64,000 bases of DNA from Metabacillus sp. B2-18 (lineage in GTDB: Bacteria; Bacillota; Bacilli; Bacillales; Bacillaceae), in NCBI RefSeq assembly GCF_021117275.1, contig NZ_CP088245.1, positions 3,075,501 through 3,139,500 on the forward strand, given 5' to 3'. The position numbers were made by a program, and so were the translations under genes. Within the stretch, counting starts at the first letter, position 1. Each line of letters opens with the position of its first letter. Positions 33,504 through 42,531 of the stretch are shown piece after piece. The notes beneath the pieces are model-generated. The model did not search any database and was not told the origin of the DNA. It saw only the letters and a list, made by a program, of their open reading frames with translations.

Positions 33504-35009
33504 TTATAAATTGTAGATTCCTTTATATTTCTGTTCAAGATAGTCAATTAAATATTGGGCATTTAATTCTTCACCTGTAACATCCTTTAGGATTTCTAAA
33601 GGTTCTTTTGTTCGTCCATACTGATGTATTTGCTTTGTTAACCATCCTTTAATCACATCAAATCGACCTGTTTCAATTAACTCATCATAATTTGGCATTT
33701 CTTTCAACATTGCATTTTTAATTTGTGCAGCATACATATACCCTAATGCATAGGATGGGAAATACCCGAAGCTTCCTCCAGCCCAATGTACATCCTGTAA
33801 AACACCTTGTGCGTCATTTGGTGGGACGATCCCAAGGTATTCTTCATATTTATCATTCCAAATCTTCGGCAATTCTTCAACGCTTATTTCATCATTAAAC
33901 AATGCTTTTTCGATTTCATATCGAACCATTACATGTAACGCATACGTTAATTCATCTGCTTCGATACGAATCAAAGATGGTTTTGATTCATTAATCGCTT
34001 CATAAAATTCATCAAGACTTATTCCCTCGAATTGTTCAGGTGAAAAATCTTTAAGACTCTGATAGTAACGTTGCCAAAAGTGTTTATTTCTTCCTACAAA
34101 ATTTTCATAAAATAGAGATTGTGATTCATGTATGCCCATAGAAGTACCACTACATAATAAAGTACCTTCTAATTCTTCTGAAATATTTTGCTCATAAATA
34201 GCATGACCACATTCGTGAATTGTACCAAATATAGCTGTACGGAAATCTTTTTCATCATACTTTGTTGTTACACGTACATCATTACGATTAAGGGTAATTT
34301 CAAAAGGATGAACAGTTTCATCTAATCTACCAGCTTGAAAATCATAACCAATTTCTTTTAATAAAAATTCACTTAATCTTCTCTGATTTTCTTTTGGAAA
34401 ATGATTAAGGAGAAAATCTGTCTTAGGCTTATATTCAGTATCTGAAATTGCCTTTACTAAAGGGACGATACGTTCTCTAACTTGTGAAAACACTCGGTCC
34501 AATACTTCAACAGTTACCCCTGGTTCATATTCATTTAATAGCGTATTGTACTTATGTCCTTCATAGCCCCAATATTCAATTAGTTTTTTGTTGTAATCAA
34601 CTAATTTTTGTAAGTAAGGTGCAAACATTTGAAAGTCTGATTGTTCCTTTGCTTGTTCCCAAACAGATTCAGCCTTTGAGCATAGAATAACATATTCTTG
34701 ATATTCCTTAGGTGGTATTACTTTGTTTTTCTTATATTCCTTTTTTAATAACTCTACTGCCTTCTTTGTGACAAACTGAAGGTTTCCATAAACATCTTCC
34801 TGTGACAGTGTTGTGAGATACTCGTTCATTTTATCTGAAACAAGCATTTCAAATGCTTCAGAAGAAAGCATTCCAATTACTTCAGATCGTTGTTCTACAC
34901 CTTTTTTAGGAGCACCAGTACGCATATCCCAATACATAACACTAATTGCTTCATCATATGCTTTCATTTTTTTTATGTATTCCAAAAACTCTTTTTCTAT
35001 TTGTATCAT
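33504..35009 (-). CDS. ypwA: M32 carboxypeptidase YpwA
   Basis: 501 residues, thermostable (Taq-type) metallocarboxypeptidase, cytoplasmic. The zinc site is HECGHAIYE (HExxH), with the family motifs HESQSLFYEN, IRIEADELTYALHV and GYFPSYALGYMYAAQ. Removes C-terminal residues from peptides with broad specificity. The ATG at 35009 follows GGGAG; the in-frame GTG at 35018 is too close to it. The kdg genes that lie between ypwA and ypvA in B. subtilis are absent. Confidence 0.95.
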   Translation of the reverse strand: MIQIEKEFLEYIKKMKAYDEAISVMYWDMRTGAPKKGVEQRSEVIGMLSSEAFEMLVSDKMNEYLTTLSQEDVYGNLQFVTKKAVELLKKEYKKNKVIPPKEYQEYVILCSKAESVWEQAKEQSDFQMFAPYLQKLVDYNKKLIEYWGYEGHKYNTLLNEYEPGVTVEVLDRVFSQVRERIVPLVKAISDTEYKPKTDFLLNHFPKENQRRLSEFLLKEIGYDFQAGRLDETVHPFEITLNRNDVRVTTKYDEKDFRTAIFGTIHECGHAIYEQNISEELEGTLLCSGTSMGIHESQSLFYENFVGRNKHFWQRYYQSLKDFSPEQFEGISLDEFYEAINESKPSLIRIEADELTYALHVMVRYEIEKALFNDEISVEELPKIWNDKYEEYLGIVPPNDAQGVLQDVHWAGGSFGYFPSYALGYMYAAQIKNAMLKEMPNYDELIETGRFDVIKGWLTKQIHQYGRTKEPLEILKDVTGEELNAQYLIDYLEQKYKGIYNL

Positions 35010-35132
35010 TCCCGCCACACTCCCTTTGTTTATGTACTATCTAAGCGTATAAAGCCGTTGAATGTTTGTCAACGAATTTTAAATTAAGGTTATAGTCTAA
35101 CTTTAAAGATAGGAAGAAGCCATAGCTTCAAC

Positions 35133-37055
35133 CTATTTAAATGTTGGAGGAACAGGTAATACAGATTTTATATGATCCAAAACATCCTGATCTTGATCGT
35201 TATAAAAAATTGTAATTGAGCCTTTATCGTCACTAGTTCGAATTAATCTACCAATGCCTTGTCTCAGCCTTAATATCATGTACGGAAGTTCGACTTCTTT
35301 ATATGGATCTTGTTTATCTGATTTTTTCGCCTCAAAGACAGGATCGTCCGGAGGGTAGGGTAACGACCAGATAATAACATTAGAGAGTGATGGCCCTGGA
35401 ATGTCTAGACCTTCCCATAAATGAACAGCACATAATACAGAGTGTTCGTTTTGCTGAAACTCTTTCACTAAAGAACTGATTTCCTGATCTCCTTCAAACA
35501 ATAATGGATACGAAAAGCTATAATCAACCATTCTTTCCTTAAACCATTTTATTTCTTTTTGAGATGTAAAGAGAATAAGACCTCTGCCTTCTGTTTTATT
35601 CAATTCCTCTAAAGTTTTTCCCAATTTTTTCTCAAGTTGATTTTCTTTCAACATTTGAATGTTCATTTGCTCATCATAATCAAAAGGCGAATCAACAGAA
35701 AGTGATAAATAATCATGTACACCTATGCTGTTTGCTATAAAGTCAAATGATTTATTTTCAGATAATGTAGCTGAAGAAAAAACAATTGGCATTTTTTTAG
35801 AGAAGACTTTTTCTTTTAAAACTTCTTCTACTTTTTTAGGCATAATAACTAAAGTATATTCATCACCTTTTACTTCTACCCAGCTAACTGCATTTGAGTT
35901 TCTATTATATAGGGATAATGAATATTCCATTTGATCAATAAACTCTTCCACAATTTTCAATTCATATTCTCCAATTGTGTACATCTCACCTTCGAAAACA
36001 AGGGCTTCACTAATTTCGGATAACTTTGATTGTAATTGTTTAGAAGTTTTTTGCAGCTTTGCTTTTTGCTCAATCCGTAATCGGTTAGAGCCTTCAACAA
36101 CACTTGTACATTGTTGTAAATCATCAAAAAACATATCATTTACAGCAAGTGCATCTTCTACTAAATATGCTAATTCTTCACGAATTTCATTTTGTAATAA
36201 TCTCTCGAGAAAGATTTGTAATGTACTTTGCTTTACTCGATATGTTAATGCTTTTTGTGCAGCATACTCTAGTAAGTGACCTTCATCAAACACAACACTA
36301 CTATAATCCGGGAGTAAAGGAATTTGACCTTCTCTTTTCCGGGAATCATACGTCCAAATATGTTCCATAAAATAATCATGTGAACATACAATAAGGTCAG
36401 TTGCTTTTCGATAATAATCACGAGACAATGTTAATCCACAACGATGTCTTTGCGAACAAGTAGAACAATCTTGAAAAGGATCCCAACCAACATTTTCCCA
36501 TTCCTCATCTGAAAAATGACCAAATTCTTTTCGATCTCCGTAGGCCGAGAACTGTTGCATCCCCGCTTTTTCATGAACGAAATCCGGCAGTGATTGATAT
36601 AAATCTAGATACTTCTCTTCTCCAGTTCGTTGAATAACATTGTCTAATTTATTTAAGCATAAATATTGACTATGAGTTTTACTTAGCCTTACGTCCATAT
36701 TCAATTCTAGATGCTTAGATAACTTCGCAATGTCACCTTCCTGTTTAACAAGCTGTTCAATTAACGTTTCATCTGCACATGCTATAATCGCCGGTTTACC
36801 TGTATATCTAGCATAAGATAAGGCATAAAGCAGGTAGACAATCGTTTTTCCAGTCCCAACACCAGCTTCAGCAAACATGACCTTCTTCTCTTGAAATGCT
36901 TTTTCAAGCTGAAAAGCCATGAAAATTTGTTCATCTCTTAACTCAAACCCTTGATCTGGAAGAATATCATAAAAAACATCTCCTATCCAATTATTCAAGG
37001 CTTGGTAAAAGCTCTCATCCTTTGATATGGTAAAAGGCAAACGTGATGTTACCAT
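35133..37055 (-). CDS. ypvA: DinG/XPD-like helicase YpvA
   Basis: 640 residues, superfamily 2 XPD-like helicase. Walker A is AGVGTGKTIVYLL at about 63-75, the DEAH-type box is FDEGHLLE, and the end GIGRLIRTSDDKG is motif VI. Cysteines of a likely iron-sulfur domain are seen in the QDCSTCSQRHRC segment together with an earlier YLCLNK Cys. Probably a 5'-3' DNA helicase in repair. The ATG at 37055 follows GGAGGT; the upstream ATG at 37082 does not. Compare the other DinG gene at 57467, which has an exonuclease domain. Confidence 0.9.
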   Translation of the reverse strand: MVTSRLPFTISKDESFYQALNNWIGDVFYDILPDQGFELRDEQIFMAFQLEKAFQEKKVMFAEAGVGTGKTIVYLLYALSYARYTGKPAIIACADETLIEQLVKQEGDIAKLSKHLELNMDVRLSKTHSQYLCLNKLDNVIQRTGEEKYLDLYQSLPDFVHEKAGMQQFSAYGDRKEFGHFSDEEWENVGWDPFQDCSTCSQRHRCGLTLSRDYYRKATDLIVCSHDYFMEHIWTYDSRKREGQIPLLPDYSSVVFDEGHLLEYAAQKALTYRVKQSTLQIFLERLLQNEIREELAYLVEDALAVNDMFFDDLQQCTSVVEGSNRLRIEQKAKLQKTSKQLQSKLSEISEALVFEGEMYTIGEYELKIVEEFIDQMEYSLSLYNRNSNAVSWVEVKGDEYTLVIMPKKVEEVLKEKVFSKKMPIVFSSATLSENKSFDFIANSIGVHDYLSLSVDSPFDYDEQMNIQMLKENQLEKKLGKTLEELNKTEGRGLILFTSQKEIKWFKERMVDYSFSYPLLFEGDQEISSLVKEFQQNEHSVLCAVHLWEGLDIPGPSLSNVIIWSLPYPPDDPVFEAKKSDKQDPYKEVELPYMILRLRQGIGRLIRTSDDKGSITIFYNDQDQDVLDHIKSVLPVPPTFK

Positions 37056-37203
37056 AAACGCTACCTCCACATTCAGTTTCAAATTTATCGCAAATAATAA
37101 TTATCATATTATATAGTTAAAAAGTCAATTCATATGACTGTAATAGTATGTAAAAAAGAGATAAAAAAGAGGCAGCCACTACGGCTACACAATGTTCCAC
37201 TTA

Positions 37204-37404
37204 TTATAACTCGTTGTCAAAAAGCGATTCTATTATTAATTTAGGATCAATCGATGTAGCAACCGAAAGAGCTCTCATCATATCCTCTTTCGCTTGCCCT
37301 AACTGCAAAATCACGTCTGAATAATCACTTACTTGGTTCTCTAACGATTTTTCAGTTGAGAAAAGCGCCTTTGAAATTAACTCAAATTCTTGTTGGTCAT
37401 ACAT
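37204..37404 (-). CDS. Small conserved protein between ypvA and ypsC
   Basis: 66 residues, acidic and helical (QQEFELISKALFSTEKSLENQVSDYSDVILQLGQAKEDMMRAL). In B. subtilis a small gene, yptA, lies here; this may be its equivalent but I cannot confirm by sequence. ATG seven bases after GAGGTGG. Function unknown. Confidence 0.65.
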   Translation of the reverse strand: MYDQQEFELISKALFSTEKSLENQVSDYSDVILQLGQAKEDMMRALSVATSIDPKLIIESLFDNEL

Positions 37405-37523
37405 TTCTTTTCCACCTCTCAAAATAACGAAATCTAAAATTCAAGGGAACTTTATTAGATTTCACAATACTGAAAGGATTTATTCGTTTTCAAGTTTACC
37501 ACAAATTTGTAAACCTTAAAAAA

Positions 37524-37558
37524 GTAAAAAACGAAGAGCCTATTACTCTTCGTTTTCT
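37524..37558 (-). terminator. Terminator of the 37543 gene
   Basis: An 11-bp stem aaaacgaagag / ctcttcgtttt overlapping the stop codon, with A/T runs. Confidence 0.85.
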
Positions 37559-37728
37559 ACCTTTTTAAAGCCCTGTTGAAGTAATTCATTTGTTAATTCA
37601 TCATGATTTACAATATAATATGTACTACCTTCATCATTAGTAATAATAATTTCTGTCGGACTTGCGTCAACACGAGCTGCCTCTATGTCAAAATACTTCT
37701 GACCAAGTTTATCTGAAATTGATGACAT
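37543..37728 (-). CDS. Small conserved hypothetical protein
   Basis: 61 residues, mixed alpha/beta (SDKLGQKYFDIEAARVDASPTEIIITNDEGSTYYIVNHDELT). Soluble, no known motif. ATG at 37728 after GGAGGTGGAC. Downstream of ypsC on the same strand and followed by a terminator. Function unknown. Confidence 0.68.
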   Translation of the reverse strand: MSSISDKLGQKYFDIEAARVDASPTEIIITNDEGSTYYIVNHDELTNELLQQGFKKVENEE

Positions 37729-37801
37729 TTTGTCCACCTCCTTATTATCCCATTATATCAGGATCATCTATTTTTGAGTTATATCATTTTTCACATTTTT
37801 T

Positions 37802-38944
37802 CTAACCTTTTCGTGGTGGACGAACATTTGACCAATATTGATAAAAGTCTGTTTTAATGAAGCCATTAAAAAGCTTACGTTTTTTTGTTGCAGGTTTACC
37901 ATAAAGCTGTTCAAAACCTTCATGAGAAGTAAGCATATATATGCTCCAAGTATCTAAAGATGCGAAAGCTTGTCCCATTTCTTTATACATTTGTTCCACT
38001 TCTCTTTTTTCTCCAAGTCGTTCTCCATAAGGAGGATTTCCAACGATAACCCCAAACTCTTTTGTTGTTGTAAAATCTTTGACCTGCATTTGCTTAAATG
38101 AAATGATATCTGCAAACCCAGCTTCTTCAGCATTCCCCTGTGCAATGTTTACCATTCTATGGTCAATATCACTAGCTTGAATATCTAATGGCTGATCATA
38201 GTTAGCTTTATCCTCTACTTCTTGTCTTGCAAGATTCCATTTGTCTTTTCCGATCCAACCCCAAGCTTCAGAAACAAATTCCCTGTTAAATCCTGGTGCA
38301 ATATTTTGTCCAATAAGAGCTGCTTCAATTGGTATTGTACCTGAACCACAAAACGGATCTACAAACGGACGGTCTGGTGTCCATCGTGTTAATAGGACAA
38401 GAGCAGCAGCAAGAGTTTCCTTTAACGGAGCTCCCCCTTGGTCAATGCGAAAGCCTCGTTTATGAAGTCCTGTACCACTAGCATCTATCGTGATGGTTGC
38501 AACATCTTTTAGCAGCGCAACTTCTACACGATAAAAAGGACCATCTTCACTAAGCCAACCTTCCTTTTTATAATGTGATTTTAACTTTTCAACAATCGCT
38601 TTTTTCACAATTCCTTGGCAATCTGGTACACTTGCTAATGTTGATTTAACTGATTTTCCGATAACAGGAAACTCAGCATTTTCCGGGAGAAAATCTCCCC
38701 AATTTAATGCTTTAGTTTTTTCAAAAAGCTCATCAAATGTTTTTGCCTTAAACTCTCCAACCTTAATTTTAATTCGGTCAGCGGTTCTGAGCCATAAGTT
38801 GGAACGACAAATCGCTAATTCATCTGCCTCAAACGTTACCTTACCGTTCTCAATTGAACATTCATACCCTAAATCTTTCACTTCTTTACCTACAATCGCT
38901 TCAAGACCCATTGCAGATGTTGCAATAAGAGTTAATTTACTCAT
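37802..38944 (-). CDS. ypsC: rRNA (guanine-N2)-methyltransferase, RlmL/YpsC family
   Basis: 380 residues: N-terminal ferredoxin-like and THUMP domain (about 1-155) and a C-terminal class I methyltransferase. SAM-binding is at DPFCGSGTIPIEAAL, the catalytic motif IV is VGNPPYGERLG near 284-294. This family methylates guanine N2 in 23S rRNA; the exact site is inferred from homologues. The gene follows rnpB, as in B. subtilis. Confidence 0.92.
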   Translation of the reverse strand: MSKLTLIATSAMGLEAIVGKEVKDLGYECSIENGKVTFEADELAICRSNLWLRTADRIKIKVGEFKAKTFDELFEKTKALNWGDFLPENAEFPVIGKSVKSTLASVPDCQGIVKKAIVEKLKSHYKKEGWLSEDGPFYRVEVALLKDVATITIDASGTGLHKRGFRIDQGGAPLKETLAAALVLLTRWTPDRPFVDPFCGSGTIPIEAALIGQNIAPGFNREFVSEAWGWIGKDKWNLARQEVEDKANYDQPLDIQASDIDHRMVNIAQGNAEEAGFADIISFKQMQVKDFTTTKEFGVIVGNPPYGERLGEKREVEQMYKEMGQAFASLDTWSIYMLTSHEGFEQLYGKPATKKRKLFNGFIKTDFYQYWSNVRPPRKG

Positions 38945-39049
38945 CTTTTGACACCCTACCTTATATCTATCTATTTATTCGTTTATCACAATCTCTACTA
39001 TGTATATCCTGAACCATTTCATCCAATTATATCCAACAAACTTATGTAA

Positions 39050-39081
39050 ATAAAAAGGGACTGATATCATCAGTCCCTGTT
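39050..39081 (-). terminator. Terminator of rnpB
   Basis: Stem agggactgat / atcagtccct (near-palindrome) with T5 tail on the minus strand. Confidence 0.88.
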
Positions 39082-39099
39082 GTTTACTGTTGTTATACT

Positions 39100-39511
39100 G
39101 ATTTCCAATAACGTTCGATAAGCCATGTTTTGTTCCATCGTACTTCAAACGGCATGAGCCTCGTACTCAGGTGGTAATCATCTATCTACAAAAGCAAATT
39201 GCTTTTGTCCTTCTCTTCGTTCAATTCCTCCAAGAAGGTGCCCCTACCATAATTTGGGTTTCTCGCTCGTGGGGTTTACCTCGTTCCACTCTTACGATTT
39301 CTCGCAAGACTCCGTCACTGTGGCACTTTCAAGGTATTCAAGCCATATCCATAAGGACTTAGGCTTTTTCCCTGCCGTCAGCCAAGTAAACTTAACTGCC
39401 CTAGCTTATGAATTCGCTAGGCACGAACACTACGGGCATCTCAGCACCGTGCGAGCATGGACTTTCCTCTACAATCCTAAAGACTGCAGCGATTACCTGA
39501 ACGTTATTAAC
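39100..39511 (-). ncRNA. rnpB: RNase P RNA, type B
   Basis: The catalytic RNA of RNase P, about 410 bases. On the minus strand it begins with GTTAATAACGTTCAGGTAATC and CGCTGCAG, then GAGGAAAGTCCATGCTCGCA and CGGTGCTGAGATGCCCGTAG, contains CAAGGAAAAAGCC-like P-loop sequence, GAGCGAGAAACCC and ends with GATGGAACAAAACATGGCTT followed by CGAACGTTATT, which pairs with the 5' end. All match B. subtilis rnpB closely. Location between gpsB and ypsC is the same. The ends are estimates from the terminal helix. Confidence 0.96.
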
Positions 39512-39573
39512 GAAACAGTAAACTCAGTATACCTAATATTTGAAGATAATACAAGTGGAAATAACTAGGAGAT

Positions 39574-39873
39574 TTAATCGTATAGTTTACTTCCAAACAC
39601 GTGCTTTTCAAGGTTAGATAAACGTTTTAAAATATCGAAGTTTGTTGTATTTGTTTGTACTGGTGTTTGCTTCTTATATGTATCATCAAGCTGCTTTTTA
39701 AGACGCAAATTTTCTTGTTGCAGATCTTCATATTCTTGATGAAAGGTTTCATAATCCTTAATAACCAAATCCAAAAATTTATCAACTTCTTCTTGTTTAT
39801 AACCTCGTACACCTGTTTTAAATTCTTTTTCTAATATTTCTTTCGCTGTCAATTTCATTTTATCCGAAAGCAT
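39574..39873 (-). CDS. gpsB: Cell-cycle protein GpsB
   Basis: 99 residues, DivIVA-like. N-terminal membrane-binding coiled-coil domain ([34 protein letters not shown]) with the conserved Arg-Gly-Tyr; Gln-rich linker; short C-terminal helical domain ([18 protein letters not shown]). It shuttles PBP1 between side wall and septum in B. subtilis, fitting the presence of ponA in this window. ATG after GAGGTGAAG. Confidence 0.95.
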   Translation of the reverse strand: MLSDKMKLTAKEILEKEFKTGVRGYKQEEVDKFLDLVIKDYETFHQEYEDLQQENLRLKKQLDDTYKKQTPVQTNTTNFDILKRLSNLEKHVFGSKLYD

Positions 39874-39954
39874 ATCTTCACCTCATTATAACGAAGTAAT
39901 CAACTTATATTTTTTCAGAAATCCTGTTACTTGTCAATTTCAATTATATTTTCC

Positions 39955-40545
39955 TTAAAAAAACATATGTATTCTTTTACCAAAAATCTTGTTTTTTGAA
40001 TTTTCCTCTTCTACTATTGTTTCTAGTTCAGAGAAATCAATCATGTTTATTGTGTAGGGTGTAGTTTGTTGCTTTTTTCGAGCTGTTTCTAATAAATATT
40101 TAGGAGAACCTTCTTTTTCTTCATCATAAACTAAAAGTACACCATCACTTTTATGGACAAGAAATTCATTTTTCTGGCGAAATTGAACAGGACTTTCATA
40201 TTCTCTTTTTGTTATACTATCAACAATATCTGCTTGTGAGAGAATAAACTCATAATATTCTTGATTTGCTTCATTCCACTTTGACTCTTGATTTAAAAAA
40301 GGAGTTAAAACAGCTAACTTGAGATCTGAATATTGAAGTTGCAAATCAAACACAACTTCCGCAGCCCACAACTCTACACCCATTTGTCCGCTGATGATCA
40401 CCCATTCTAGCCCTTCCTCCACAAAGCCTTGTAACGTTTTTTCGATTGCCTTTTTAATATAAGTAACAGCTTGGTCGTCATTTTTAAAAATACCGAGTTC
40501 AAATGATTTGTAACCTGATATTGTTAAAACCTTCACTTTTATCAC
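39955..40545 (-). CDS. ypsA: SLOG-family protein YpsA
   Basis: 196 residues, Rossmann-like SLOG domain. [15 protein letters not shown] at the start and [22 protein letters not shown] near 65-85 give the nucleotide-binding Gly pattern. B. subtilis YpsA affects cell division when overproduced; the ligand is unknown. Directly downstream of cotD and upstream of gpsB as in B. subtilis. Confidence 0.9.
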   Translation of the reverse strand: MIKVKVLTISGYKSFELGIFKNDDQAVTYIKKAIEKTLQGFVEEGLEWVIISGQMGVELWAAEVVFDLQLQYSDLKLAVLTPFLNQESKWNEANQEYYEFILSQADIVDSITKREYESPVQFRQKNEFLVHKSDGVLLVYDEEKEGSPKYLLETARKKQQTTPYTINMIDFSELETIVEEENSKNKIFGKRIHMFF

Positions 40546-40639
40546 CTAATCATTATTTAAATTAATACCTTTCATTATACTTATATTTCAGGCTGAAATG
40601 TATAAAAGATCCTTATCGCCCTATATTTCGTTAATTACA

Positions 40640-40668
40640 GAAAAGGGAGCTGAATACAGCTCCCTAAA
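40640..40668 (-). terminator. Terminator of cotD
   Basis: A 9-bp perfect stem agggagctg / cagctccct with T-rich tail. Confidence 0.85.
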
Positions 40669-40679
40669 GCTTCAAATTA

Positions 40680-40949
40680 TTACCCAAAGAATGGACCAGG
40701 GCCAAATCCTGGACGTGGACGTGGACCAAATCCTGGTGTTGGACAATAAACATTAAAGTGTTGGTGTGATACCTCATTCTCAAAAGATTGAGTTTGAGGG
40801 AAATAGTGTTGATGCTTATAGAATTCATGATTTACATTTGTTGTGTGTTGTGGATGAATGTGTGGTACGATTGTTTCAGAATAGCTATTATTTACACAGT
40901 GTTTTGTTGGGTGTACAATTGGTGCCATAACTTTTGGTTTGCAATGCAT
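40680..40949 (-). CDS. cotD: Spore coat protein CotD
   Basis: 89 residues, rich in His, Pro, Tyr and Gln. HCKPKVMAPIVHPTKHC and TIVPHIHPQHTTNVNH match B. subtilis CotD almost exactly; the C-terminus has an extra Gly/Pro/Phe tail (PGFGPRPRPGFGPGPFFG) not present in the B. subtilis protein. Inner coat protein made in the mother cell. A sigma-K promoter lies upstream at 40991. Confidence 0.92.
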   Translation of the reverse strand: MHCKPKVMAPIVHPTKHCVNNSYSETIVPHIHPQHTTNVNHEFYKHQHYFPQTQSFENEVSHQHFNVYCPTPGFGPRPRPGFGPGPFFG

Positions 40950-40990
40950 GTAGCATTTCTCCTTTCATCTTTTATCATGTCTTACACTTT

Positions 40991-41019
40991 TAACCTATGA
41001 TGAAAGTTACCTACATGTA
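40991..41019 (-). promoter_or_regulatory. Sigma-K promoter of cotD
   Basis: On the minus strand TACA (41016-41019), 16 bases, CATAGGTTA (40991-40999), matching the sigma-K consensus mACm-N16-CATAnnnTA. The rest of the gap from 41020 to 41259 shows nothing but AT-rich sequence. Confidence 0.72.
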
Positions 41020-41259
41020 CTAAGGCAAGCACCTAATTTTTATAGAAAAGTATAGAAACTGTCTTTAAAATTCGTAAAAATAACAATTGTTAAGACGATT
41101 ACAATAAAAAATAAGTATAATACGCTTTTATACAAAGTTGCTCTTCTCCCTTGTTAAGAACTAATTACAACCACTTATTTTACATGGTTCACCATAATCC
41201 TACAATTGTTATTTAATAAATCTGTTAAAATTCATACTTTTGTCAAAAAAATGGCGAAA

Positions 41260-42531
41260 TTACTCAGTTTCTGCGCTTGCCCGGGGAATATTTTTGGAAA
41301 ATTTCCTCTTTAAGCGATTTTGTCTGTTTAAGATGTCATTTTCATCGATAAACGACAGCGTTTCTTTACATTCTTTGAAAAGAATATACATTTCTTCAGT
41401 ATGTTTTGTTGCTTTTTGCAAGTCTTTTTCTTTATGTTCATAATACTTTGCAAGTTCTTCTAAAGCCCTTATTGCCACTTTCCCTTTTGATCCTTCTACA
41501 ATTTCATTCCATAAGTTGATTGCCTGTTTCCATTCCTTTTGTTTCTTATAAAGGAGGGCTAATGCATATTTTGCTTCTACATCTTGCTTTGTGGATTTTT
41601 CCATAAGACTTTTGTAAGCATCTAATGCTGAAGATTGATCACCTACATAATCTAACCAACGAGCAACTTCATAATGCTCGGAATCTGTAGCCTTATCATT
41701 TGTGCTCAATAGTTTATAAGATAAATGGATATATAATGTGATAAGAGAGAGCACATCTATTTCATTATGCTTTAAAACTCCCATAATAATTTCGGGCTTT
41801 TGCTGTTTTACAAACTGAAAATAAATCATTGGAGCTAAAAAGCCAGGAATATCATTTTCTCGATAAATCCCAAGAACATCATTTTCGACTTTGGCGAGTC
41901 TTACTGACTCGAGCTCCTTTTTCCAAAGCCTTCGTGCAGCATGAAATAGATCAAAGTGACCAAATGCAGGAAGTTTTGGTACTAACTCTCGAATTAAAGT
42001 ATGGCGGGTTTTCACCTGAGGCCAATCAAAGGCTTTACCATTATAGGTGACAAGTGTTTTACTATTAATCCCCTCCAAAAAGCTTTGATAAAGCGCAACT
42101 TCATTACCTGGTTTTGGTAGCAAATATTGTTTCACAACCACCCGATCCTCCAGAACTTGAGCTTGCCCCAACAAAAAAATGGTGTTTCCCGCTCCCCCAC
42201 CAAGTCCGGTCGTTTCCGTATCAAAGAAAAACAAATCACTTGCCTGGTGATCTTTAGAGGAAAGCGGATGCTTTAAATCACTTTGATTCCACATAGAAAC
42301 AACATGTTGAAATTCTTTTAACTGATATTTTCCGTGTTGATAATCCAGTGGATAAATAACTTCTCGAATGAAACAAGTTTGTCCATCATAATGGATGATT
42401 TGTGTGTTATGTTCATCCCATAATAATTGTTCTGGGTCATGAGATTGCTGTTGAACATTTTCAGACTTTTGCTCCGTTTCATCTCGAACGACATGCTTTT
42501 TAAATCGATTTAGTTTATTTTTTAACGACAT
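41260..42531 (-). CDS. mrfB: Mitomycin repair exonuclease MrfB (YprB)
   Basis: 423 residues. A DEDD-type 3'-5' exonuclease domain: DLFFFDTETTGLGGGAG near 90-105 (Asp and Glu of motif I), TYNGKAFDWPQVKTRH (motif II) and a later HNEIDVLSLITLYIHL (motif III region). The C-terminal 150 residues hold TPR-like helices (YALALLYKKQKEWKQAINLW). MrfB works with MrfA to excise mitomycin C adducts independently of UvrABC in B. subtilis. The ATG at 42531 overlaps the mrfA end. Confidence 0.9.
   Translation of the reverse strand: MSLKNKLNRFKKHVVRDETEQKSENVQQQSHDPEQLLWDEHNTQIIHYDGQTCFIREVIYPLDYQHGKYQLKEFQHVVSMWNQSDLKHPLSSKDHQASDLFFFDTETTGLGGGAGNTIFLLGQAQVLEDRVVVKQYLLPKPGNEVALYQSFLEGINSKTLVTYNGKAFDWPQVKTRHTLIRELVPKLPAFGHFDLFHAARRLWKKELESVRLAKVENDVLGIYRENDIPGFLAPMIYFQFVKQQKPEIIMGVLKHNEIDVLSLITLYIHLSYKLLSTNDKATDSEHYEVARWLDYVGDQSSALDAYKSLMEKSTKQDVEAKYALALLYKKQKEWKQAINLWNEIVEGSKGKVAIRALEELAKYYEHKEKDLQKATKHTEEMYILFKECKETLSFIDENDILNRQNRLKRKFSKNIPRASAETE

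Noticed and set aside
39254..39568. Frames of 63 and 104 codons on the plus strand near 39.2-39.6 kb
   Set aside because: They lie on the complement of the RNase P RNA gene.
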